64,000 bases of DNA from Haematobia irritans. Lineage: Eukaryota; Arthropoda; Insecta; Diptera; Muscidae. Within the stretch, counting starts at the first letter, position 1; the number at the start of each line of letters is the position of its first letter. The stretch is taken from positions 52,580,066-52,644,065 of the forward strand of contig NC_134400.1 of NCBI RefSeq assembly GCF_050003625.1, written 5' to 3'. The notes beneath the pieces are model-generated. The model did no database searches, was not told where the DNA came from, and worked only from the letters and a program-made list of their open reading frames with translations. Shown one piece after another: positions 34,004-44,317 of the stretch. Both the position numbers and the translations under genes were made by a program.

Positions 34004-34389
34004 GGTAAAAAAAGAATTTAAAAATTTATAAAATCGTATAATTTCTTCTACATTGTTGGTATTACAGGAAAAGGTGTTAAGAACTAAAAATCCTCGTGGA
34101 TGTGAGAAAGATGTGAGGGACAATGCAATTAGCAAGAAAATAATGTTTTTTTTTTTTTTGAGCTAGTCTTTATGAAATTGTTTTTACATCCTGGGAAATA
34201 ATAAACGTTTATCACAAAAAGTATTACTTTTCTTCCAAATACACTTCCTTACAGCGAAAAGCAAATGAGAAACGAAATTTGTTTGTCTAAAATTTCGTTT
34301 GGGAGGAAAGAATTATTTTTTTGCGTGTATACAGTCAATTGGAGGAAAATCCCAATGAAAATGGGTCTAAAATATGAAAAAGTCTACCA

Positions 34390-35640
34390 TATTTCCCCAA
34401 CTTTGGTGTGCGTATATATGGGAGCTATATACAATCTAAACCGATTTTGACTAAATTTGGCATGCATAGTTAGAATAATAATTCTGCAATCTCTGCAAAA
34501 TTTCACGTAAATGGGAGTATAACTTTGCCCCTCTTGGTCATATGAGTGTAAATCGGGCGAAAGATATATATGGGAGCTACTATCTAAATCTGAACCTATT
34601 TCAACCAAATTTGGCACAATTACCGATACTGTTAAACATACACCTTGCGCAAAATTTGAAGCAAGTCATGGCTTTTGAGGCCATATAAGTCCAAATCGGG
34701 CGGAAGATATATATGGGAGCTATATCTAAATCTGGACCGATTTTAACCAAATTTGGAACACAAAACGATACCATTAAAGGTACCTCTCGATCAAAGATTG
34801 AAGGAAATCACTGCAAAACTCTGGATATTGAGGCCATATAAGTGCAAATCGGAAGAAAGATGTATATGTGAGCTATATCTAAATCTGAACCGATTTTAAC
34901 CAAATTTGGCACACATAAAGATATTATTAAACGTACTCCTTGTGCAAAATTTGAACCAACTCACGACAAAACTCTTGCTTTTGAGGCCATTTAAGTGCAA
35001 ATCGGACGAAAGATATATATGGGAGCTATATCTAAATCTGAACCGATTTCAATCAAATTAACCAAGCATTGGTAGAATGTCAATTCTACTCTTTGTGCAA
35101 AATTTCACGTAAATCGGAAGTAAACTTTGGCCTGTGTGATCATATGAGTCTAAATCGGACGAAAGCTATATATGTGAGCTATATCTAAATCTGAACCGAT
35201 TTTAACAAAATTTTACACACTTAACGATACTATTAAACGTACCCCTTGTGCAAAATATGAAGCAAATCACAGCAAAACTCTGGCTTTTGTGGCCATGTAA
35301 GTTCAAATCGGACGAAAGATATATATGGGAGCTATATCTAAATTTGAACCGATTTCAATCAAATTTACCAAACATTGGTAGAATGTCAATTCTACCCTCT
35401 GTGCAAAATTTCACGAAGATCGGTAGTAAACTTTGGCCTCTGTGGTCATATGAGTCTAAATCGGACGAAAGATATATATGGGAGCTATATCTAAATCTGA
35501 ACCGATTTGGCTGATATTTTGCAAGTTTTTCGAGACTCATAAAATATTCGGATGTACTGAATTTGAAGAACATCGGTTGATAAATACGCCAATTATGACC
35601 AGATCGGGGATAAATATATATGGCAGCTATATCTAAATCA
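34390..35640. repeat. Diverged ~150 bp tandem array of HINE-B
   Basis: About eight units marked by TATATGGGAGCTATATCTAA and AAATCGGACGAAAGATATAT. Units are more diverged than in HINE-A arrays. Confidence 0.8.
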
Positions 35641-35794
35641 GGCTAAACCAAATTTTTTAAAACACTTCATATTTTTGTAACCAAGCAAGTTTTTACGCAA
35701 ATTAGTTTCCATTGCGTTATTCATTCGATCAATGTACAGCATGATTGTAAATGAAAATCAACTTCCAATTACAGCTATCTTTTTATGTCTCCTA

Positions 35795-36311
35795 CACTGA
35801 AAAAACAGTGAACCCACCAGGAAAGATAACTTTCGATTAATTTTAGAAAATTTTGAATTTTTTTAGAAAATTTTAACTAAACAGTATTACAAGCGCTGGC
35901 ATCACTCCGATATGGTAAAAATAAGTAAATATTTTTCGACAAATTCAAGAAAATTTATTAGACATAACTAAGTTTTTGCACTTGTTAAAGAAAATTTTGT
36001 AGTTTTAAGAGAAATCTTGGAGTTCAAAATTGCAAGAATGTCTTTAGTGCCATACGAAGTTCATGATGGACACATTTTTGGTAAAATTTACAAATTTAAG
36101 GAAATAATGAACTATTTTGTGAGAAATACGAAATTAGGAAACCTTTATGCTTTATTTTTGTATAATTTTTTCCTGTGTTTTAGTTCATTTAACTAACGTA
36201 CGCAAAAAATTATTTGAGTAAAGTAAACTTTTTCCAAACATAATGATTCTATGAACTAATATAAAGTTAAATTGGCTTTAGTGAAATAGAGAGTTCACTT
36301 TTTTTTGAGTG
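35795..36311 (+). mobile_element. MITE M copy 3
   Basis: CACTGAAAAAACAGTGAACC after TA, ending TTCACTTTTTTTTGAGTG before TA. 517 bp, close to M copy 2. Non-coding. Confidence 0.9.
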
Positions 36312-36439
36312 TAGAATGTTAAACTAGCAGATGGGCTGGATCGATCCATTTTAATGCCCATATCAATTTATTTGAAATATTTCGAATAATCGAAATTATT
36401 TTTTTTAATTTTATTTTAAGGCCATATACATATGTGGTA

Positions 36440-37600
36440 TATTGGTTTTTTATAGAAAGATTTGTCAAAATGTTATTTCTTTAAAAAGTTTTGTCAAAAT
36501 TTTATTTCTATAAAAAATTTTTCGAAATTTTATTACTATAGAAATATTTTTTTCTATAGAAAATTTAGTCAAAATTTTATTTCTATAGAAAATTGAGTCA
36601 AAATTTTTTTCTATGGAATATTTTGCAAAATTTTATTTCTATAGAAAATTTTGCAAAATTTGGTTTGTTAAAAAAAAGTTTTTCAAAATTTTATTTCTAT
36701 TGATAACTTTATTTCTATAAATTTAAGTCAAAATTTTATTTCTATAGAAAATGTTGCCAAAATTTTATAGTAATAGACTTTTTTATTAGAAAATTTGGTA
36801 AAAATGTTGTTTCTATAGAATATTTTGCCAAATTTTATTTCTATAGAAAATTTTGCAAAATTTTGTTTCTATTGATAATTTTATTTCTATAAAAATTTAA
36901 GTCAAAATTTTATTTCTATAGAAAATATTGCCAAAATTTTATAGTAATAGATTTTTTTATTAGAAAATTTGATCAAAATTTTATTTCTATAGAAAATTTA
37001 GTCAAAATTTTATTTCTATAGAAAATTTTGTCGAAATTTTGTTTCTGTAGAATATTTTGCAGAATTTTATTTACTACACAAAAATTTTTCTAAAATTGTA
37101 TTTTTATTGATAATTTTTTCAAAATTTTATTTCTATAAGAAAAAAATTTCAAATTTTATTTCTATAGCAAATTTGCTCAATTTTTTTCTTACTGATGCTC
37201 ACTGATACTCACTGCTATAAAAAATGTATTCAAAATTTTATTAATATTTTTTTCTATATAAAATTTAATCAACATTTTATTTCTATAGAAAATTTAGTCA
37301 AAACTTTGTTTCTATAGAATATTTTGTAAAATTTTATTTCTACAGAAAATTTTGCAAAATTTTGTTTGCTACACAATTTTTTTTTAAATAGTATTTCTAC
37401 TGATAATTTTTTCAAACTTTTATTTCTATAAAAATTTTGCCAAATTTTATTTCAATAAAAATTTTATTCAAAATTTTATTTCTATATATTTGGTCAAAAT
37501 TTGATTTCTATAGAAAATTTTGCCAAAATTTTATTTCTATAGAAAATTTAGTCAAAATTTTATTTCTAGGTAAAATTTTGCAAATTTTTTTTTTTCAAAT
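36440..37600. repeat. Long 29 bp satellite array, degraded
   Basis: About 1.1 kb of imperfect TTTTATTTCTATAGAAAATT units with indels. It is followed at about 37680-37785 by a HINE-B-type tail (AATCGGCCCGCCCGACTTTA). This shows that the satellite is shared between HINE-A and HINE-B-like elements. Confidence 0.85.
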
Positions 37601-38300
37601 TTTTCAATAAATGAATCATAAATGCATTTTTGCGAAATTTTCTAAACAATTATAAATATTTCCCAAATATTGCCCGAGATTTTGTAGAAGTCTGATTTGA
37701 GATTTTATCAAAATGTAGATCTAAATATAAAGTTGTGCAGAGTATATTATAATCGGCCCGCCCGACTTTAGACTTTCCTTGCATTTTTATTTTTTGTTAA
37801 AATTGTGTTACGTTAGATTTAAATTTTAAGTACATAGATTTTGTAGAAGTATACACAATTTTATCTAAACCGATTCAGATTCAAATTCAGGCATATGGGA
37901 ATATAAACCTTTATATAGCTCGCAGCAAATTTAAAGGATTTGAGATAGTATCAATAATTTTGGTCCACAAATACATATACTGTTGGTATCTTCTCATATT
38001 ATGATGGGTATTTATATCATTATTTTATTGCCCTAAATTTGAAATATAGAGTTCAATTGGCATCTAATGTGAAATTAAGACCTTTTTTTGCACACATAAA
38101 TAAATACAATACTTTATATCGATCCACTTACGGTACCCACACAATGGAACTACAAATTAGTGGTTTTAAAATGAGATTTAGTTATATTACCCGGAGTCGA
38201 CTCCGGAGTCGGAGTCGAGCTGATGAAAAATGCTGGAGTCGAGCACAATTGGCTCTACTCCACAGACCTGCCCTGTACCAAAGTAGTGGTGAAGGGTGAA
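37601..38300 (+). mobile_element. HINE-B-like 3' tails and a palindromic GGAGTC tract
   Basis: 37680-37785 ends CCCGACTTTAGACTTTCCTT. 37786-38010 is another diverged tail (TTTTGTAGAAGTATACACAA). 38185-38260 holds GGAGTCG repeats, including the 16 bp perfect palindrome CCGGAGTCGACTCCGG (38191-38206). No gene. Confidence 0.5.
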
Positions 38301-38828
38301 AAAAGAGGAAATCGCTCAATTAGTGTGGTAATAAATCCAAATTTCCGAAAATAGGGGTTTAGGCAAAATATTTGAAAATCGGGCGATACATATATATGGA
38401 GCTATAGCTTATAAATAAGGGACTTATGGCCAAATTTGGGAAAATCGGGCGATACATATATATGGGAGCTATATCTAAATCTGAACCGATTTCGATGAAA
38501 TTTGGCACACTTAAAGGGTGGTATATCGGATTACTTTGTGTCAAATTTGACGCCGATCGGTTAGTAAATGAACGAAATCTGACCCCATTTGTCGAAACCG
38601 GGCGATACATATATATGAGAGATTCATCTAAATTTGATCCGATTTCTTCCAAATTAAATAGCGTTCGTCCTTGTGCCCAAAAAAACACTGTGTACCACGG
38701 ACACCAAGCGCTAGATCGACTCTGGAGGGGATTCTGAGTCGATCGGTATATATTTTATGGGGTCTAAAATCAATATTTCTGGTAGGCACATTTTTTGGCA
38801 GATCAAAGTTATTATACCCTAACCACTA
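38301..38828 (-). mobile_element. HINE-C 5' fragment
   Basis: GGGCGATACATATATATGGG and GCTATATCTAAATCTGAACC units, then GAGTCGATCGGTATATATTT and TTATACCCTAACCACTATG, the HINE-C 5' end read in reverse. HINE-A copy 7 follows directly. Confidence 0.6.
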
Positions 38829-38836
38829 TGTGTTTT

Positions 38837-39965
38837 TATACCCTCCACCGTAGGATGGGGGTATATTAACTTTGTCATTCCGTTTGTAACACATCGAAAT
38901 ATTGCTCTAAGACCCCATAAAGTATATATATATTCTGAGTCGTGGTGAAATTCTGAGTCGATCTGAGCATGTCCGTCCGTCCGTCTGTTGAAATCACGCT
39001 AACTTCCGAACGAAACAAGCTATCGACTTGAAACTTGGCACAAGTAGTTGTTATTGATGTAGGTCAGACGATATTGCAAATGGGCCCTATCGGTCCACTT
39101 TTGCGTATTGGCCCCATATAAAAGTACCCCCAAATTTGGCTTGCGATTCCTCTAAGAGAAGCACATTTCATCCGATCTGGCTGAAATTTGGTACATGGTG
39201 TTAGTATATGCTCTCTAACAACTATGCAAAAATTGGTCCACATCGGTCCATAATTATATATAGCCCCCATATAAACCGATCCCCCGATTTGGCTTGCGGA
39301 GCCTCTAAGAGAAGCAAATTTCATCCGATCCGGATGATATATATATATATATATATAGCCGATCCCCAATCACACAAAAATTGGTCCATATCGATTCATA
39401 TTCATGGTTGCCACTCGAGCCAAAAATAATCTACCAAAATTTTATTTTTATGGAAAACATTGTAAAAATGTTATTTCTATAGAAAATTTTATTTCTATAG
39501 AAAATTTTGTAAAAATTTTATTTTTATAGAAAATTTTGTAAAAATTTTATTTCTATAGAAAATTTTGTCAAAATTTTATTTCTATAGAAAATTTTGTCAA
39601 AATTTTATTTCTATAGAAAATTTTTTCCACATTTTATTTCTATAGAAAATTTTTTCCAAATTTTAATTCTATGGAAAATGTCGTCAAAATTTTATTTTGT
39701 CAAAATTTTATTTTTATAGAAACTTTAAACTTAATTATATACGTATTTAATCGGCCTTTTTTAGATTAATATATACTATGTATGGTCTACCTTGTAATTT
39801 AAAAGACGATGTTAGAAAGTTTTAAGATACCTTGCCATCGGCAAGTGTTACCGCAACCCAAGTAATTCGATTGTGGATGACATTCTTCAGTAGAAGTTTC
39901 TACGCAATCCATGGTGGAGGGTACATAAGCTTCGGCCTGGCCGAACTTACGGCCGTATATACTTG
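38837..39965 (+). mobile_element. HINE-A copy 7, both ends present
   Basis: TATACCCTCCACCGTAGGAT at the start; hairpin TTCGGCCTGGCCGAA and TATACTTG at the end, next to a T-run. The 153 bp array is short (about two units) and breaks at a small (AT)n run (39337-39357). The 29 bp array spans 39427-39725. Confidence 0.85.
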
Positions 39966-40095
39966 TTTTTGTATCATAAGATACATTTGTGATTGAAATT
40001 TAGCAAACTTAAAGGCTTTATTTCACTTAAAATGCATATTATTTTAATTGTATTAATTTTAATTCTACTTCTGTGAGACTATAACATTATTTATA
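39966..40095 (-). mobile_element. Fragment of hAT element 1 family
   Basis: 39975-40085 (ATTTAGCAAACTTAAAGGCT and on) matches, inverted, about 18030-18125 inside hAT element 1. No ends are present. Confidence 0.6.
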
Positions 40096-40469
40096 CAAGT
40101 AAGTAAAGCAGAAAGTTGGGCGGGGCCGACTATATCATACCCTAAACCACCTTTAATGAATTAGTAATCATAAGCAATTGTGGGGTAACATTGATATAGG
40201 TCTGGAAGATAAACCGCAGTTGCATATTTAAGAAAATTAAGGGGTACATGTTTATGGGTGCTTTGTCTGACTACAGCTCATAGTCAGTGTTGCCAGGGAA
40301 AATGTTCGGTTTACCCTAAAAGGACAAAAAAAGTTCCCTACTTTCCCATACATTCAAAGGCAATTTTCCGTACAATATTTTACGTTAAATTTAAAAAAAT
40401 TTTACAAAATAAAAGTGGTTGTTAGTACTTTATTATCTTAAAACTTGAAAATGCAACGTATATAACGTA

Positions 40470-41778
40470 AAGGGAGATTTGTTAAGAGCTTGATAACTTT
40501 TTTTTTTTTTTAAAAAACGCATAAAATTTGCAAAATCTCATCGGTTCTTTATTTGAAACGTTAGATTGGTCCATGACATTTACTTTTTGAAGATAATTTC
40601 ATTTAAATGTTGACCGCGGCTGCGTCTTAGGTGGTCCATTCGGAAAGTCCAATTTTGGGCAACTTTTTCGAGCATTTCGGCCGGAATAGCCCGAATTTCT
40701 TCGGAAATGTTGTCTTCCAAAGCTGGAATAGTTGCTGGCTTATTTCTGTAGACTTTAGACTTGACGTAGCCCCACAAAAAATAGTCTAAAGGCGTCAAAT
40801 CGCATGATCTTGGTGGCCAACTTACCGGTCCATTTCTTGAGATGAATTGTTCTCCGAAGTTTTCCCTCAAAATGGCCATAGAATCGCGAGCTGTGTGGCA
40901 TGTAGCGCCATCTTGTTGAAACCACATGTCAACCAAGTTCAGTTCTTCCATTTTTGGCAACAAAAAGTTTGTTAGCATCGAACGATAGCGATCGCCATTC
41001 ACCGTAACGTTGCGTCCAACAGCATCTTTGAAAAAATACGGTCCAATGATTCCACCAGCGTAAAAACCACACCAAACAGTGCATTTTTCGGGATGCATGG
41101 GCAGTTCTTGAACGGCTTCTGGTTGCTCTTCACTCCAAATGCGGCAATTTTGCTTATTTACGTAGCCATTCAACCAGAAATGAGCCTCATCGCTGAACAA
41201 AATTTGTCGATAAAAAAGCGGATTTTCTGCCAACTTTTCTAGGGCCCATTCACTGAAAATTCGACGTTGTGGCAGATCGTTCGGCTTCAGTTCTTGCACG
41301 AGCTGTATTTTATACGGTTTTACACCAAGATCTTTGCGTAAAATCTTCCATGTGGTCGAATAACACAAACCCAATTGCTGCGAACGGCGACGAATCGACA
41401 TTTCACGGTCTTCAGCAACACTCTCAGAAACAGACGCAATATTCTCTTCTGTACGCACTGTACGCATTCGTGTGGTTGATTTAATGTCCAATAAAGTAAA
41501 CTGAGTGCGAAACTTGGTCACAATCGCATTAATTGTTTGCTCACTTGGTCGATTATGTAGACCATAAATCGGACGTAAAGCGCGAAACACATTTCGAACC
41601 GAACACTGATTTTGGTAATAAAATTCAATGATTTGCAAGCGTTGCTCGTTAGTAAGTCTATTCATGATGAAATGTCAAAGCATACTGAGCATCTTTCTCT
41701 TTGACACAATGTCTGAAATTCCACGTGATCTGTCAAATACTAATGCATGAAAATCCTAACCTCAAAAGAATCACCCTT
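40470..41778 (-). mobile_element. rosa-like Tc1/mariner element, complete
   Basis: AAGGGAGATTTGTTAAGAGC at the left and (inverted) AAGGGTGATTCTTTTGAGGT at the right, each next to TA. 1309 bp. It encodes a single uninterrupted transposase. The sequence is nearly identical to the deleted copy at 61918-62840. Confidence 0.9.
40580..41665 (-). CDS. rosa-like (DD41D) Tc1/mariner transposase, intact frame
   Basis: 361 residues from ATG to stop with no break. The N-terminal half has helix-turn-helix regions (LTNEQRLQIIEFYYQNQCSV; RRRSQQLGLCYSTTWKILRK). The catalytic core has LFSDEAHFW (first Asp, about residue 159), WFQQDGATCHTA (second Asp) and RSCDLTPLDYFLWG (third Asp). I count 41 residues between the second and third Asp, the DD41D spacing reported for the rosa family of tephritid flies. 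It should cut and paste its own 1.3 kb element at TA sites in the nucleus. The full frame and matched termini suggest recent, perhaps current, activity. The family name rests on residue spacing, not on a search. Confidence 0.88.
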   Translation of the reverse strand: MNRLTNEQRLQIIEFYYQNQCSVRNVFRALRPIYGLHNRPSEQTINAIVTKFRTQFTLLDIKSTTRMRTVRTEENIASVSESVAEDREMSIRRRSQQLGLCYSTTWKILRKDLGVKPYKIQLVQELKPNDLPQRRIFSEWALEKLAENPLFYRQILFSDEAHFWLNGYVNKQNCRIWSEEQPEAVQELPMHPEKCTVWCGFYAGGIIGPYFFKDAVGRNVTVNGDRYRSMLTNFLLPKMEELNLVDMWFQQDGATCHTARDSMAILRENFGEQFISRNGPVSWPPRSCDLTPLDYFLWGYVKSKVYRNKPATIPALEDNISEEIRAIPAEMLEKVAQNWTFRMDHLRRSRGQHLNEIIFKK

Positions 41779-42621
41779 TAGAAAATAAATTTGTATTACC
41801 ACCACAGTTGCCACGGTTGGTAGAATTCTACCAAAAATAGTATTTTTTTGTTAAATCTCTATAGAAATAAAACTTTTTAAAAAGTTTCTTGTTTTATAGA
41901 AATAAAATTTTGATAATATATATAGAATAAAACTATAGAATAGGATATAGAATAAAACTTTGAGGAAAAAATCCATAGAAATAAAGTTTTGAGAAAATTT
42001 TCTATAGAAATAATATTAAAAAAAAAAAATTTCTATAAAATACAATTTTGACAAAATTTTCTATAGAAATGTTGACAAAATTTCCTACAGGAATAAAGTT
42101 TTGACAAAAATTTCTATAGAAATATTTGTTTGATAGATTTGTGGTAATCTTTTTTTTTTTGGCACTAGTGGTAACTGTTGCTACCACACATTGTTAAAGA
42201 TCAAGCCTAGCCGGCTTCTAGTTTCCTCCACTAGAGCCACCAAAATGTAAAAAATATTACAAATTGTGTTGAGTGAAAATGTCCCTACATTGTGGACCTA
42301 CGTCCCTACAAGACGCTAAATATTAGAAAAACCTACAAATAGGGAATTTCCCGTACTTCTAGCAACACTGGCTGTAGTTGATATTGCACCTACGGGGTTA
42401 GTATGCCACTAATATTGAACCCATTATTAAAAAAGATAAAATCGCTCAATTAGCGTGGGTAATAAATCCAAATTTGTAAAAATCGAGTAATATTCTTATG
42501 TAAAAGCTACAAATACGTATCAATACGATCGGTTAGTACATCAAAATTTGAAATTTGAGTAACATTGGTTAATAAATAAGAGTATTATGGCCAAATTTGG
42601 GAAAATCAAGCGATGCATATA

Positions 42622-43921
42622 AAGGGTGATACGGTCAAAATTTGGTCAAGGGAAAACGCGTGTAAATCGGTGAGATCGTTTATTTACAAAATCAAATTAA
42701 ATTTCTTTTTCAAGTTCAATTAGTATAAAATTCAGGAAAAATATTCAGTCAGGCTTTCGCTTTTCCAAATCCGAATTGCCGGGCCTCACGCTTGACACCT
42801 GCCATCAGATTTTGTACAGCCACCTTGTCCACCTTCTTCGCCGCAGAAAGCCAGTTTGGCTTGAACTGCTGCTCGTCCTTAGCAGTTTTTTTTTGGTCTT
42901 CTTTAGGTTCCGCTTGACAATAGCCCAGTATTTCTCAATTGGGCGGAGCTCTGGCGTGTTGGGAGGGTTCTGTCCTTGGGAACCACCTGCACGTTGTTGG
43001 CGGCGTACTACTCCATGGCCTCTTTACCGTAATGGCAAGATGACAAATCCGGCCAAAACAGTACGGAACAACCGTGTTTCTTCAGGAAAGGCAGCAGACG
43101 TTTATTCAAACACTCTTTCACGTAAATTTCTTGGTTGACGTCCCGGAAGCTATGAAAATGCTGCTTTTCAAGCCACAGGTACAGATGGCTTGCCAAACCA
43201 GATATTTCTTTGCGAACTTTGACAGTTTTATGTGCTTGAAAATATCTGCTACCTTTCCCCTTCCTTTTGGCGTATAAAACTCCTGTCCCTGAAGCTGCTT
43301 GTAGTCGGCTTTGACGTAGATTTCGTCGTCCATTACCACGCAGTCAAACTTCGTCTGCATCGTCGTGTACAGCCTCCGGGATTGCGCTTTGGCCGTCGTA
43401 TTTTGTTTATCATCGCGATTTGAAGTCACTACCTTCTTGTAAGTCGATAGTCCGGCTCGGTTTTTGGCTCGATGCACGGTTGTAGACGATACACCCAGCT
43501 TATTTGCGGCATATCGGAGAGAGAGGTTAGGGTTTCGCTTGAAACTACCGGCAACTCTCTTTGTCGTCTCAGCGGCTTCCAGTTTTCGATTTCCCCCCGA
43601 TCCAGACTTCCTGGCTGTCGACAAACGTTCTCTAAATATTTTAATTACATTTGTAACGGTTGATTTGGCAACTTTTAGCGATTTTGCCAGCTTTGCGTGC
43701 GAGTAGCTCGGATTTTCGCGATGCGCGAGCAAAATTTTGATACGCAGCTCTTCTTGCTTGGACGGCATTTTGACAACTGAAGTGTGAATTCCAAAATCAA
43801 ACTAGGAGCAACATTCTACGCACACACACCTTCAAAATGAGGGGTGTTCATGTTTTTTAAATGCAAAATTGAAAGAAATACGTCAAGTTTATATTGACCA
43901 AATTTTGACCGTATCACCCTT
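42622..43921 (-). mobile_element. ITmD37E Tc1/mariner element
   Basis: AAGGGTGATACGGTCAAAAT at both ends in inverted orientation; the match continues through TTTGGTCAA. TA is duplicated: the host HINE-C reads GATGCATATATATGGAAGC at 59535. 1300 bp with a broken transposase. Confidence 0.9.
42749..43768 (-). pseudogene. ITmD37E transposase, broken
   Basis: Starts MPSKQEELRIKILLAHREN at 43768. It carries two helix-turn-helix regions (LAKSLKVAKSTVTNVIK; AANKLGVSSTTVHRAK), CVVMDDEIYVK (first Asp), WPDLSSCHYGK (second Asp) and ELRPIEKYW (Glu). The spacing of 37 residues between the last two defines DD37E. Breaks: a lost G near 43125 shifts frame after IFIASGT, TAG replaces Trp after KEAME (43006-43008), and another base is lost near 42970. 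All three acidic residues survive. The normal stop is at 42749-42751. Confidence 0.88.
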
Positions 43922-43996
43922 TATATGGAAGCTATATATCTGAACCAATTTGCATAATATTTTGCGGGTTTGATTAATACCACAAAAGGTTACCTT

Positions 43997-44290
43997 CCCA
44001 GCAAAAACTAAGTAACCACAACTCATTACATTTTGCATTACCAGTAGTCAAACTGTCATAACTCACCGCATTACATTGCGGTGAGTTATAATGACTTACT
44101 TATAATGACAATAATAAGTAATTATCAGTAATTTGTGATGATTATACTCAAAATGTAATGCAGTTGACCGATAATTACATTATAAAATAGAATAAATAAT
44201 GACATAATTTAGCATTAATATTAACGTAATTGTGCCTTATGTTTAAATGAGTCAAAACTAATATAATATGTAAGAGTAATTCTTGAGATT
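43997..44290. mobile_element. 'CCCAGCAAAAACT' MITE with internal hairpin
   Basis: CCCAGCAAAAACTAAGTAAC at the left. Inside is a 13 bp stem (44058-44070 / 44077-44089, ATAACTCACCGCA) amid TAATGAC/GTCATTA words. It is inserted in HINE-C at a point that reads TTACCTTGTGCAAG elsewhere. The right end is not defined. Confidence 0.6.
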
Positions 44291-44317
44291 TTCCGTTTAG
44301 AAACATTCTTCATAATA

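Larger units (their letters stand above)
33418..34327 (-). mobile_element. E element copy 6
   Basis: CACGCAAAGAAAAAAAACGT at the left after TA, and (inverted) CACGCAAAAAAATAATTCTT at the right before TA. 910 bp. It carries an Ala-like module (33743-33815, minus) and a Val-like module (33920-34003, plus). Non-coding. It lacks the long AACATATG part of the other E copies. Confidence 0.8.
33060..35665 (-). mobile_element. HINE-B copy with E copy 6 inside
   Basis: Begins CAAGTAAGTAAAGTCTAAAG with hairpin AGTCGGGCGGAGCCGACT and TTATACCCTTCACCACTATG. After E copy 6 (33418-34327) it continues as a diverged tandem array (about 34390-35640) whose units carry GATATATATGGGAGCTATAT, AATCTGAACCGATTT and GGCCATATAAGT. 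The 5' end is not found before 35665. Confidence 0.75.
40285..42370. mobile_element. hAT-type element 2, with a rosa-like transposon inside
   Basis: CAGTGTTGCCAGGGAAAATG at the left and (inverted) CAGTGTTGCTAGAAGTACGG at the right. About 775 bp without the mariner-type insert. A second copy at 58555-59292 has the same HINE-C sequence on both sides, so the pair probably moved as one unit. No clear target duplication remains. It includes a short 29 bp-type satellite (41850-42130). Confidence 0.75.
40096..44317 (-). mobile_element. HINE-C copy b, host of hAT, rosa-like and ITmD37E elements
   Basis: 3' end CAAGTAAGTAAAGCAGAAAG with hairpin AGTTGGGCGGGGCCGACT, then ATACCCTAAACCACC. Insertions: hAT element 2 (40285-42370, itself holding the rosa-like element), ITmD37E (42622-43921), and a CCCAGCAAAAAC MITE (from 43997). 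The limit on the right is approximate. Confidence 0.7.

Noticed and set aside
40285..42370. 8 bp target duplication for hAT element 2 (CTCATAGT / GCTGTAGT)
   Set aside because: Only 4 of 8 bases agree, so I do not claim it.
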